Below, in pieces: positions 15,539 through 23,898 of a stretch of DNA of 54,503 nucleotides. Numbering within the stretch: the stretch's first letter is position 1; each line of letters opens with the position of its first letter. This DNA comes from Bacillota bacterium (GTDB lineage: Bacteria; Bacillota_I; Bacilli_A; RFN20; CAG-288), in contig JAEWSP010000017.1 in NCBI GenBank assembly GCA_023459795.1, positions 1 to 54,503 on the forward strand, written 5' to 3'. Both the position numbers and the translations under genes were made by a program. A model generated the notes under the pieces. It worked only from the letters and a program-made list of their open reading frames with translations. It was not told the DNA's origin and made no database searches.

Positions 15539-17107
15539 ATGGATCAGAACATGCTCGTTTTCGATGTCGGGACCCAGTCCATCCGGGGATCGGTTATCGA
15601 TCCCAAAGGAACGACACTCCTTTTTGCCAGAGACAAATACGAGACTCCGTATATCTCTCCGGTTCCCGGAGAGGCAGAGCAGGATATTGAATACTATGTC
15701 AAAGAGATCTGCAAAGTCAGCAAGACGCTGAAAGAAAAAGACACTGCCATCTTTGCAACGATTGGCGGGATTTCCGTTGTTGATATCAGAGATTCTTCCG
15801 TCATCCTGGATGAAAACAAGAAGCCGATCCGGAATGCCATCCTTTGGCTGGATGACAGGTCGGTTGATCTGAAGGGGAAGAACTTCTCCCTGTTTGAGAA
15901 GTTCCTCTTCCGGATTATAGGTATGTATGAGGTCGTTTCTAAGAATGCCGACAGAACAGCCTTCTGGTGGATCAAAGAGCATGAGCCGGAGAACTTTGCC
16001 AAGATGCGCTGGTACTGCCCGCTCGGTGCTTATTTCAACTATCGGATTACCGGAAACCTGGTCTCTTCCTCGGCAGACTGCATCGGTCATTTCCCGACGG
16101 ACTTCAAGCACGGCAACTGGTTCCCGAAGGGACACCCCAAGTACGATGTCTTCGGAGTCCCGAAGAAGGACCTTGTTCCTCTTGTAAAACCAGGAAGCAT
16201 TATCGGCAGAGTCAGCAAGGAGTTTGCTTTGGAAAGCATGATTCCGGAAGGCACTCCGCTTTTTGCCTGCGCCAGCGACAAGGCCTGCGAGACGCTCGGA
16301 AACGGAGTCATCGACAAGAACGAAGCTTCAATTTCTTTAGGTACTGCCTGCACGATAGATGTTGTCGATAGCCGCTATTCGGAGCCGGAAGCTTTCCTTC
16401 CGTCCTATAAGGCACCCTATGAAGGTGCCTATGATCTGGAACTTCAGGTTTATTCCGGGCTTTGGCTTGTCACCTGGTATGTAAATGAGTTCGGAACGGA
16501 GAAGGACCAGGAAGAGGCCAGGAAAAAGAAGCTATCCCTGGAAGAGTTCCTGGATCAGAAGATCGAAGAAATCCCTGCCGGAAGCGATGGGCTGGTCGTA
16601 CAGCCTTACTGGTATCCGGCACTGGAAAAGCCGGATTCCCGAGGCGCCATGATCGGATTCACCTCCCTTCATACGAGATACCATGTCTATAGGGCAATCC
16701 TGGAAGGGATCTGCTACTGCTTGAGAGCCGGTCTTGACGATATTGTGAAGAAGACGAAGAAAATGCCGTCCTGCCTTATTATCTCCGGAGGAGGTTCCAA
16801 CCAGGACGTCCTTCCGAAGATGATCAGCGATGTCTTCAACCTTCCGGTAAGACGTGCCTTTGAACCGGAAGCCTCCTCGCTTGGGGGAGCTATGGCTGGA
16901 TATCTTGCCATGGGGTATTACAAGACACCGGAAGAAGCCAAAGCCAATATGGTAAGAAAGGGTAAGCTCTATTATCCGGATCCGAAGAATGCCACCTCCT
17001 ATGATCAGCTGTACAGGAAGGTCTACAAGAAGATGTATCCATCCCTGAAAAACTGCTATCTGGCTTCCAAGCAGTTCTATCTCCAGGAGAGGGACGGAAA
17101 GAAGTAA
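15539..17107 (+). CDS. FGGY-family carbohydrate kinase
   Basis: 522 residues from the ATG with a perfect GGAGGA site 7 bases upstream; an earlier ATG at 15515 has no such site. The N-terminus FDVGTQSIRGSVID is the phosphate-1 loop, AILWLDDRS carries the catalytic Asp region, and the C-terminal half has ISLGTACTIDVV, LEGICYCLRAGLDDI and LIISGGGSNQDVLPKMISDVFNLPV, the FGGY signature. It phosphorylates a sugar or polyol with ATP. Closest in feel to xylulokinase-like members, but the substrate cannot be told from sequence. It is followed after 9 bases by a glycosyltransferase, not by sugar isomerases or transporters, which is uncommon. Confidence 0.92.
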   Translation: MDQNMLVFDVGTQSIRGSVIDPKGTTLLFARDKYETPYISPVPGEAEQDIEYYVKEICKVSKTLKEKDTAIFATIGGISVVDIRDSSVILDENKKPIRNAILWLDDRSVDLKGKNFSLFEKFLFRIIGMYEVVSKNADRTAFWWIKEHEPENFAKMRWYCPLGAYFNYRITGNLVSSSADCIGHFPTDFKHGNWFPKGHPKYDVFGVPKKDLVPLVKPGSIIGRVSKEFALESMIPEGTPLFACASDKACETLGNGVIDKNEASISLGTACTIDVVDSRYSEPEAFLPSYKAPYEGAYDLELQVYSGLWLVTWYVNEFGTEKDQEEARKKKLSLEEFLDQKIEEIPAGSDGLVVQPYWYPALEKPDSRGAMIGFTSLHTRYHVYRAILEGICYCLRAGLDDIVKKTKKMPSCLIISGGGSNQDVLPKMISDVFNLPVRRAFEPEASSLGGAMAGYLAMGYYKTPEEAKANMVRKGKLYYPDPKNATSYDQLYRKVYKKMYPSLKNCYLASKQFYLQERDGKK

Positions 17108-17116
17108 ATTAAAAAG

Positions 17117-18157
17117 ATGAACTATTTCATACCTGACTTCAAGGTTACCGGAATCGGCTTCAACGCCCTCAACAAATCCCGTGATGATCTTCACAAGATC
17201 TATCTCAGCATGGGATTCAAACCCCTTTTGGATGGAGTTCTTACCTTGAATGATTCCGCCAAGATCCGGAATGCCAGCAAGAACGGAGACAGCCTCGACG
17301 GTTATGTCGACAAGATGGTGCAAGCGATTGATTCCAAGGCCAAGCATGGGGATTATCTCTTCATGGATTTCCCTTTCGCCATCAAGTTCGCCGGATTCTC
17401 CAAGATCGTTTCCTATGCGGTAAGCCAAGGCGTCAAAGTGGTTTTCTTCATTCACGATCTGGACGGGGTCCGATTCCAGAATCCTCTTCTCAACGTCATC
17501 GACAGCTCCGCTCTGGATATGGCAAGCTGCCTTATCAGTGCCACTCCGGAGATGGATGTCTGCCTGTCCGAGAACCTGAAGGTTTCCCCGAATGTCCGCC
17601 GGGTCAACTACATGTACTGGGATTACCTATGCCCGGACTATGAAAACAACAACCGTCATGGGCTTCTCTGCTTTGCCGGGAATCTGACAAAGTCCCCCTT
17701 TATCCGGAAGATCCCACAGGTCCTTGTCGACCAGGGAGTCAACCTATATGGAAAGGGAATGCAGGCTGACTACAAAGGTACCTTCAAAGGGCAGTTCGAT
17801 CCGGAAAGCCTTGTCAAAGTACTCGACGGATGGTTCGGCCTTGTCTGGGACGGGAAGAGCCCGAATACCTGCTCCGGGAACTTCGGAAAGTATCTCCGTA
17901 TCAACACCTCTCACAAGTTCGGGCTTTATATGGCAACCGGGAAACCGGTTATAGTATGGAGAGATAGCGCACTTAGCAATTTTGTTGTACAGAACAGGCT
18001 TGGAATTGCCGTTTCCTCTCTTTCCGAGATTCCGCAGGCTCTATCTTCCTTGCCGACATCGGCTTACAGTGTCATGCTCAAGAACGTCCAGGAAATAAGA
18101 AAAAAGGTGATCTCGGGAGATCACCTCAAGTCCGTCATCTTAGAGAGTATGAAGTAG
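17117..18157 (+). CDS. Gtf3/galactofuranosyltransferase-like glycosyltransferase
   Basis: 346 residues, no membrane segment. GT-B-type layout: an N-terminal half with GDYLFMDFPFAIKFAGFSKIV and VVFFIHDLDGVR, and a C-terminal half with CFAGNLTKSPFIRKIPQ, LYGKG, GWFGLVWDG, YLRINTSHKFGLYMATGKPVIVW and a final helix. HKFGLYMATGKPVIV resembles the nucleotide-sugar site of the Gtf3/WbbI group, which extends surface glycans. Translationally close to the FGGY kinase, so the pair may feed and build one glycan. Donor and acceptor are unknown. The stop sits in a small GAAGTAG/CTACTTC hairpin that also ends the convergent gene, with no U tail. Confidence 0.82.
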   Translation: MNYFIPDFKVTGIGFNALNKSRDDLHKIYLSMGFKPLLDGVLTLNDSAKIRNASKNGDSLDGYVDKMVQAIDSKAKHGDYLFMDFPFAIKFAGFSKIVSYAVSQGVKVVFFIHDLDGVRFQNPLLNVIDSSALDMASCLISATPEMDVCLSENLKVSPNVRRVNYMYWDYLCPDYENNNRHGLLCFAGNLTKSPFIRKIPQVLVDQGVNLYGKGMQADYKGTFKGQFDPESLVKVLDGWFGLVWDGKSPNTCSGNFGKYLRINTSHKFGLYMATGKPVIVWRDSALSNFVVQNRLGIAVSSLSEIPQALSSLPTSAYSVMLKNVQEIRKKVISGDHLKSVILESMK

Positions 18158-18160
18158 CTG

Positions 18161-18682
18161 CTACTTCTCTTCTGTCTTGGCTTCTTCTGTAACCTTAAGG
18201 CTGTTGACAGCCGGATCATATTCCTCGTCGCCGTAATGTGTCTCGAGGGATTTTTCATTGGCGATAGCACGGTTTGCTTCGTTCAAGGTGTTCTCTAGAT
18301 CCGTGAATTCATCCCGGATGGAAAGAAGATCGCAGGCCTTGTCATAGTCGCTAAGGCTTGGATCCTGCCCCTTCAGGATCTCCGTATACTGGTTGAGATT
18401 GTCCTTGATATCATCGACATAATCCAGGTATAAGGCAGCAAAATGGCTAAGGGCATAAGCAAAGTCTTCGATGGTTCCGTTCTTCAGGGCCTGGTAGTTC
18501 TTGGAATACTGATCCTGGAAAGTGACCGGGACTGCTTTGTTGGAATTGGTGGGTTCGGAATAGAAATCAGCAAGGGAAACGAACTTGGCCGAGGAGTCGA
18601 CAAAGGAATTGTAGGAATCGATAAGCTTCTGTTTGGCTTCGTCCGGAGTCCCGATGATCGGCTTTACAAAGTTTTCTTCCAT
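18161..18682 (-). CDS. Hypothetical acidic helical protein
   Basis: 173 residues, strongly acidic, almost entirely helix-prone (YSKNYQALKNGTIEDFAYALSHFAALYLDYVDDIKDNLNQY), no signal peptide or membrane segment. The start is well set by AGGAGG 7 bases before ATG. The C-terminus is an acidic Lys/Glu tail ending TEEAKTEEK. It follows another acidic unknown on the same strand by 12 bases. Not recognised; it could be a partner or chaperone-like protein for its neighbour. Confidence 0.8.
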   Translation of the reverse strand: MEENFVKPIIGTPDEAKQKLIDSYNSFVDSSAKFVSLADFYSEPTNSNKAVPVTFQDQYSKNYQALKNGTIEDFAYALSHFAALYLDYVDDIKDNLNQYTEILKGQDPSLSDYDKACDLLSIRDEFTDLENTLNEANRAIANEKSLETHYGDEEYDPAVNSLKVTEEAKTEEK

Positions 18683-18694
18683 GTTGTTATCCTC

Positions 18695-19378
18695 CTATCC
18701 GAGATATTTCTGCATGATGCCAAGAAGCCCTAAGACCTGCTTCTTGTCATGGTATTCTTCTTCTTCGTCATCTTCCCTAAGCATCAAGTATCCGGAAAGC
18801 TCCTTCTTCGCCTCATCCCTGTCGAGTTCTTCCACCGGCTTCAGAATTCCTTCCTTTCCTTCCAGGATATCGAGATGGTCGTACTCTTCCGGAACGGAAT
18901 AAGACATTTTTCCGTACTCCTCGATGCCGGTTGCAATCTCCTTGATCCAGTTACGGATCCGGTAGAGACTGATTTCCTCCCGCATGAAGGTTGCTTCTGC
19001 ACTGGAGAAGGCATCCAGATCCGGATTGTTGAAGTCATAAATATCTTCTAGGTGGTAGATGGAATTCTTCCGGCATCCCTTTACTTCGAGGATGTCCTGG
19101 ATCAACTCCTGAGGAATGATCTCTGCCCCGTAGAGAGCTTCTTCCAAGGTGGAATCATCGGCGTGGTTGAGGAGGGGGAAAAGAGCAGACTGGCTGAGGG
19201 AGACTCTTTCCGAGGCTTCATCCGTGATGAGGTCCTCGGGCTTGGTTCCGTCTTTTCCTGTCAGTTCAACCGCCAGGGCGAGAAGGAAGGCAAGGTCGTT
19301 GAACAGAAGGGAAGTTCCGATATTCGTTTCCTGGGAGAGAATAAGTTCTATGTCCCGGTATTTGTTTTCTTTTTTCAT
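18695..19378 (-). CDS. Hypothetical acidic protein
   Basis: 227 residues, acidic, helical, cytosolic by appearance. Notable stretches are SLLFNDLAFLLALAVELTG near residue 25 and YHLEDIYDFNNPDLDAFSSAEATFMREEISLYRIRNW in the middle, followed by a Glu-rich loop DDEEEEYHD. No catalytic motif is evident and I do not recognise the family. It starts the two-gene unit with 18161-18682. A TATAAT box (19392-19387) ends 8 bases before ATG, so its message should be leaderless; GAGAAGG lies too close to act as a normal site. Confidence 0.8.
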   Translation of the reverse strand: MKKENKYRDIELILSQETNIGTSLLFNDLAFLLALAVELTGKDGTKPEDLITDEASERVSLSQSALFPLLNHADDSTLEEALYGAEIIPQELIQDILEVKGCRKNSIYHLEDIYDFNNPDLDAFSSAEATFMREEISLYRIRNWIKEIATGIEEYGKMSYSVPEEYDHLDILEGKEGILKPVEELDRDEAKKELSGYLMLREDDEEEEYHDKKQVLGLLGIMQKYLG

Positions 19379-19386
19379 GCCTTCTC

Positions 19387-19392
19387 ATTATA
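19387..19392 (-). promoter_or_regulatory. -10 box giving a leaderless mRNA
   Basis: TATAAT on the minus strand, 8 bases before the ATG at 19378, preceded at 17 bases by TTTTAC. The predicted transcription start falls on or next to the start codon. Confidence 0.55.
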
Positions 19393-19441
19393 GCTAATTT
19401 ATGTGCTACGTAAAAGAAACCTCGCACCTTTTTCCGTGTTT

Positions 19442-19450
19442 TGTTATACT
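19442..19450 (+). promoter_or_regulatory. Extended -10 promoter of the CDF exporter
   Basis: TGTTATACT, a TGN plus TATACT extended -10, lies 27 bases before the ATG at 19478. Confidence 0.6.
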
Positions 19451-19477
19451 ACTAACATTTATAGAGGCGTGAGGAAC

Positions 19478-20767
19478 ATGACTGAACTATTGCTAAAGCT
19501 TTTTGTGAAAGATTACAAGCAGACGGACAAGGAATCCGTTCGTGAAAGATATGGACTTCTGGGGTCCCTTTTCGGGCTGGTTACGAATCTTCTTCTGGCC
19601 GTTGCCAAGATTGTCATCGGACTTCTGCTCCATATGTCTTCTATCCTTGCCGATTCCGTGAACAACTTATCCGATTTCGGGAATAACGTCCTTTCTATTT
19701 TTGGTTTCAAGATTTCGGCAAAACCGGCGGATACGGATCATCCTTTCGGCCATCAGCGGATGGAGTATGTGGTTTCCCTGATTCTGGCGATGGTGATTAT
19801 GGTTCTCGGGGGAATCATGTTCTATCAGGGCATAAGAGACTTCATCGAATTCGTCCAGTCCATCCAGAACACCGGATCTCCGGTTATCGACAACAGTTTC
19901 CAGAATGCGGATGGGACAAAGAACAGCGTATATCTGACTATTACCCTTGTGATCCTTGTTGCTGCCGTCTTCGTCAAGTTCCTCCAGTCTGCTCTTTACT
20001 ACTCTTTGGGGAAGCGGATCAATTCCCTTCAGCTGTCGGCTTTGAGCAAGGATTCCAGGAACGATGTCATTTCTACCATCCTTGTCATAGCCGGTGTTGT
20101 GATTACCTGGCTGACCGGCTATGACGTGGATTGCTTCTTCGCTTTGGCTGTCTCCGTTCTTGTCGTTTCTTCCGGAATTGGAATTATGAAATCTGCCGCA
20201 GAAATCCTTATTGGCCAGAAGCCAGACCGTGGGCTTATCAAGAATATGGTGAAGCTGATCAGCAAACAGCAAGGCGTCCTCGGAATGCATGACCTTACGA
20301 TGCATTGCTATGGCTCCGTTATCTATGCCGTTATCCACATTGAGGTGGATGCCAACAAGCCGGCTATCCAAAGCCATGAAGTCTGCGACTATGTAGAGAA
20401 GCTTATCTACGACACCTATGATGTCAATCTCACGGTCCATATGGATCCGATCTTCCCCAACGACCCGGAAACGAACAAGTACCGGGAAATGGTTATTGCC
20501 GTTTTGAAGGAATACAAGAAAGAATCCGGTGTGGAACTGAAGATGCACGACTTCCGGATGCTGAACGAGTCGACGAACAAGAAACTGATCTTCGATCTGG
20601 TTATCCCGGACCAGAACGACAATGCCGTCGGAAAGGATTCAGTTAAGGGATATATTACCAAGCGGTTGAATGAAGGCGGGAAGGAACAGATCGATGTTTC
20701 CATCAACTTTGATGACGAACTGAGGGATTTCCTTAGCGGAACGACTGCCGAAGACCGCGAAGAATAA
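19478..20767 (+). CDS. Cation diffusion facilitator, probable Mn2+ (or Fe2+) exporter, with extended C-terminus
   Basis: 429 residues from the ATG with GAGGAAC upstream. Six membrane segments lie within residues 30-215. The metal site reads N-x3-D in TM2 (residues 62-66, in ADSVNNLSD) and D-x3-D in TM5 (192-196, DSRND), not the H-x3-D of Zn exporters; this pattern is associated with Mn-type CDFs such as MntE/MneP. A cytosolic ferredoxin-like domain follows (about 255-335). About 90 further residues (about 340-425, KLIFDLVIPD and IDVSINFDDE) look like a second copy of such a domain, beyond the usual 300-residue size. Exports metal by proton antiport. Confidence 0.88.
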   Translation: MTELLLKLFVKDYKQTDKESVRERYGLLGSLFGLVTNLLLAVAKIVIGLLLHMSSILADSVNNLSDFGNNVLSIFGFKISAKPADTDHPFGHQRMEYVVSLILAMVIMVLGGIMFYQGIRDFIEFVQSIQNTGSPVIDNSFQNADGTKNSVYLTITLVILVAAVFVKFLQSALYYSLGKRINSLQLSALSKDSRNDVISTILVIAGVVITWLTGYDVDCFFALAVSVLVVSSGIGIMKSAAEILIGQKPDRGLIKNMVKLISKQQGVLGMHDLTMHCYGSVIYAVIHIEVDANKPAIQSHEVCDYVEKLIYDTYDVNLTVHMDPIFPNDPETNKYREMVIAVLKEYKKESGVELKMHDFRMLNESTNKKLIFDLVIPDQNDNAVGKDSVKGYITKRLNEGGKEQIDVSINFDDELRDFLSGTTAEDREE

Positions 20768-20787
20768 GAGCCAGAGGCCCTGCTTCG

Positions 20788-20815
20788 TTGCTTTCCGGGC
20801 CGGATTATCTATAAT
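20788..20815 (+). promoter_or_regulatory. Promoter of lysS
   Basis: TTGCTT (20788-20793), 16-base spacer, TATAAT (20810-20815). The leader to ATG at 20864 is about 40 bases and ends in AGAGGTTC. Confidence 0.7.
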
Positions 20816-20863
20816 AATATAGTTTCACCTATTTTTTGTTGACTAGTAAAAAGAGGTTCATTT

Positions 20864-22408
20864 ATGGAAGACCAGAAGAACACGAAGAATCAGACTGCCG
20901 AGTCCTCTCAGGCCAGCTACGAGGCACAGCTCAACGATCAGGAAAAGAACCGTCGGGCAAAGCTCGATCTGTATAAGCAGAAGGGAATCGATCCTTTCGG
21001 ACATCAGTTCGAGACCAATGCCACTGCCGAGTCCCTTCACAAGGACTATGCCTCCTTGCAGAACGAGGAAGTGAAAGAAGACAGCAAGGTCAGCTATGCC
21101 GGCCGTATCATGCTTCTGAGGAAGATGGGAAAGGCCAGCTTCTTCACCCTCCAGGACAAGACTGGAAAGGTTCAGGTCTATATCCGTAAAGAAGAAGTCG
21201 GTGATGAGAACTACGAGCTTTTCAAGATGGCCGATATCGGCGATATCTGCGGCGTCGAAGGCTGCATGATGAAGACCAAGACCGGAGAAGTCACCATCCG
21301 CTGCAAGAAGTACACTCATCTAGTCAAGGCTCTCCATCCGCTTCCGGATAAGTTCCATGGACTTAGCGATCCGGAGGAGAGACGCCGGGAACGCTACATC
21401 GATCTTATCGTCAACGAAGACAGCAAGAGAATTGCTTTCCTTCGCCCGAAGATTGTCCGCGGTATCCAGAACTTCATGGACAAGGATGGATTCGTTGAAG
21501 TAGAGACCCCGATTCTTTCTCCTATCCTCGGCGGCGCCAATGCCAGACCGTTCGTTACGCATCATAATGCCCTGGACCAGGACTTCTATCTCCGTATTGC
21601 TACCGAGCTTTCCCTTAAGCGTCTTCTTGTCGGCGGAATGGAGAGAGTCTATGAAATCGGCCGTATCTTCCGCAACGAAGGAATCGATACTACCCACAAT
21701 CCGGAATTCACGACCATGGAAGCCTACCAGGCATACGGAAACCTGGATTCCATGATGAAGCTGACGGAAGATCTGTTCCATTATCTTGCCAAGGAGATTG
21801 TTGGCAAGGAACAGTTCCACTGGCTAGGATACGATATTGATATCTCCAAGCCGTTCAAGGTCATCACGATGACGGATGCCATCAAGGAGAAGACCGGTGT
21901 GGACTTCTACAAGGTCAAGGACCTTGCCGAAGCCAAGGAGCTTGCCAAGAAGTTCGATGTCGAAGTGGAACCCCATTTCCTTTGGGGACATGTCCTCAAC
22001 GCCTTCTTCGAGAAGTTCTGCGAAGCCGATATGGTCCAGCCGACCTTTGTCTGCCAGCACCCTGTCGACATTTCTCCGCTTGCCAAGAAGGATCCTAACG
22101 ATCCTCGCTTCACGCAGCGTTTCGAGATGTATATTTCCACCCACGAAATGTGCAATGCCTTCACCGAACTGAATGATCCTATCGATCAGAGAGCTCGTTT
22201 CGAAGAGCAGATCGAAGAGAAGAAGAATGGCAATGCCGAGGCTTGCGAAGTGGATTATGACTTCCTCAATGCCCTGGAGTATGGTATGCCGCCGGCAGGA
22301 GGAATCGGATTCGGAATCGACCGTCTCTGCATGTTCTTCTGCGAAGCCGACTCGATCCGTGATGTGCTTCTCTTCCCGACCATGAAGCGGAACGGAAACC
22401 AGAAGTAG
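20864..22408 (+). CDS. lysS: Lysyl-tRNA synthetase, class II
   Basis: 514 residues. An N-terminal helix rich in Gln/Glu, then the OB-fold anticodon-binding domain (AGRIMLLRKMGKASFFTLQD, about residues 80-100), then the class II catalytic core: motif 1 region FVEVETPILSPILGGANARPF, motif 2 RIFRNEGIDTTHNPEFTTMEAY, motif 3 GGIGFGIDRL near 485. It charges tRNA-Lys. Own promoter and terminator, so a single-gene unit. No T-box leader precedes it. Confidence 0.98.
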   Translation: MEDQKNTKNQTAESSQASYEAQLNDQEKNRRAKLDLYKQKGIDPFGHQFETNATAESLHKDYASLQNEEVKEDSKVSYAGRIMLLRKMGKASFFTLQDKTGKVQVYIRKEEVGDENYELFKMADIGDICGVEGCMMKTKTGEVTIRCKKYTHLVKALHPLPDKFHGLSDPEERRRERYIDLIVNEDSKRIAFLRPKIVRGIQNFMDKDGFVEVETPILSPILGGANARPFVTHHNALDQDFYLRIATELSLKRLLVGGMERVYEIGRIFRNEGIDTTHNPEFTTMEAYQAYGNLDSMMKLTEDLFHYLAKEIVGKEQFHWLGYDIDISKPFKVITMTDAIKEKTGVDFYKVKDLAEAKELAKKFDVEVEPHFLWGHVLNAFFEKFCEADMVQPTFVCQHPVDISPLAKKDPNDPRFTQRFEMYISTHEMCNAFTELNDPIDQRARFEEQIEEKKNGNAEACEVDYDFLNALEYGMPPAGGIGFGIDRLCMFFCEADSIRDVLLFPTMKRNGNQK

Positions 22409-22421
22409 TATCCGTATAAGT

Positions 22422-22462
22422 GGGAGTTCTTTCTTCCTTCGGAAGCACTGAACTCCCTTTTT
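22422..22462 (+). terminator. Intrinsic terminator of lysS
   Basis: GGGAGTTC (22422-22429) pairs with GAACTCCC (22450-22457), with a nested CTTCC-TTC-GGAAG hairpin in the loop and TTTTTATT after it. Confidence 0.85.
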
Positions 22463-22493
22463 ATTCCTACAAAAGAGATTTGCAAAGGAGAGA

Positions 22494-23897
22494 ATGATGA
22501 AAATATCCAAGAAAAATGCAATTGCTATCCTAAATGCCGGCCTTTCTACCGGTGCCGATTATGCCGAAATCTATTTCCAGGACAATCAGGAACACGGTTT
22601 TTCCAGAAGATACCATAAGGTTTATTCCGTCTCCAGTGCAAGAACCTGCGGAGCCGGTATCCGGCTTCTCAAAGGCAACGAGACTGCTTATGGCTATACT
22701 TCTGATCTTTCCAAGAAGGCTTTGATGAAGCTGGCCAGTCAGCTTGCTCTCGGATTCGAGGGAGAGAGAACCAAGGAAGTCGCTTCCATTAAGGTCAAGA
22801 ACTACAAAGAACTGAATCCTATCCGGATTTCCCATTCTTCCTGGACGACCGAGCAGAAACTGAACTACCTGGAAGAAGGAGAGAAGGTTGCCTTCAGCTA
22901 TTCTCCGAAGGTTCAGGATGTCATGACTTCGCTAAGAGAAGAAGACGAACATGTCGAAGTCTATAACTCCGATGGCTTCATCACTCCCAGCGATAGAGTC
23001 CGGACAAGGGTTATCGGCATGGTCATTGCCACAGACGGAACGCAGTTCCAGTCTGCCTTTGAAGGCCCGGGATTCTCAAAGGGACTCGAGCTTCTCGAAG
23101 AGACGGATTTCAAGAAGATGCTCTCCGGTCTTGCCAAGACCGCAGTCGATCTTCTTTCTGCCGAAGACGGACCTTCCGGCGAAATGCCGGTCGTCTTAGG
23201 GAACGCCTTTGGAGGCGTTCTGTTCCACGAAGCCTGCGGACATCCGCTGGAAGGATCTTCTATCTCCCATGCCACTTCCCCGTTTACCGGAAAGCTCGGG
23301 CAGATGATTGCTTCTCCGGTCGTCAATGCCTTCGATGACGGAACTATCGGGAATGGATGGGGTACGGAGTCTGTTGATGACGAAGGACATCTTCCTACCA
23401 AGAATCAGCTCATCAAGGACGGAAAGCTTGTCAGCTATATGCTGGACCGTTATACGGCAAAGAGAATCGGCCAGGACCTTTCGGCCACCGGTTCCTGCCG
23501 GAGAGAAAGCTACCGTTTCCTTCCGACGACCAGAATGACGAACACCTATATCGGAGCAGGTTCTTCCGAACCCAAGGACATCATCGCTTCTGTCAAGAAG
23601 GGTATCTACTGCCAGGGATTCACTGGTGGACAGGTGGATCCTTCTACGGATCAGTTCATCTTCACCAGCGACGTTGCCTATACCATCAAGGACGGCAAGC
23701 TCGGGGCTTTGATCAAGCCGGTCTCCTTAATCGGATACGGATATGAAATCCTTCCTCGGATTACCATGGTCGGAAACGATCTGAAGCTGGCTCCGGGTGT
23801 CTGCGGAGCAGCTAGCGGTTCCTGCTATGTATCCGTCGGACAGCCGACTCTTCTGATTTCGAAGATGCTTGTAGGCGGACAGGGAGGAAACAAGTAA
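22494..23897 (+). CDS. tldD: TldD metalloprotease subunit
   Basis: 467 residues. The zinc motif HEACGH (about 245-250) within FGGVLFHEACGHPLEG is diagnostic of TldD, the catalytic partner of TldE. The heterodimer digests unfolded or leader peptides, for example in maturation of modified peptides, and removes toxin/antitoxin-type substrates. AAGGAGA lies right before two consecutive ATGs; the second (22497) has better spacing. TldE follows with a one-base gap, so the two subunits are made together. No peptide-modification genes are nearby, which suggests a general proteolytic job. Confidence 0.96.
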   Translation: MMKISKKNAIAILNAGLSTGADYAEIYFQDNQEHGFSRRYHKVYSVSSARTCGAGIRLLKGNETAYGYTSDLSKKALMKLASQLALGFEGERTKEVASIKVKNYKELNPIRISHSSWTTEQKLNYLEEGEKVAFSYSPKVQDVMTSLREEDEHVEVYNSDGFITPSDRVRTRVIGMVIATDGTQFQSAFEGPGFSKGLELLEETDFKKMLSGLAKTAVDLLSAEDGPSGEMPVVLGNAFGGVLFHEACGHPLEGSSISHATSPFTGKLGQMIASPVVNAFDDGTIGNGWGTESVDDEGHLPTKNQLIKDGKLVSYMLDRYTAKRIGQDLSATGSCRRESYRFLPTTRMTNTYIGAGSSEPKDIIASVKKGIYCQGFTGGQVDPSTDQFIFTSDVAYTIKDGKLGALIKPVSLIGYGYEILPRITMVGNDLKLAPGVCGAASGSCYVSVGQPTLLISKMLVGGQGGNK

Positions 23898-23898
23898 G

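Noticed and set aside
20864..20900. T-box leader for lysS
   Set aside because: The leader is only about 40 bases long and has no T-box sequence or antiterminator.
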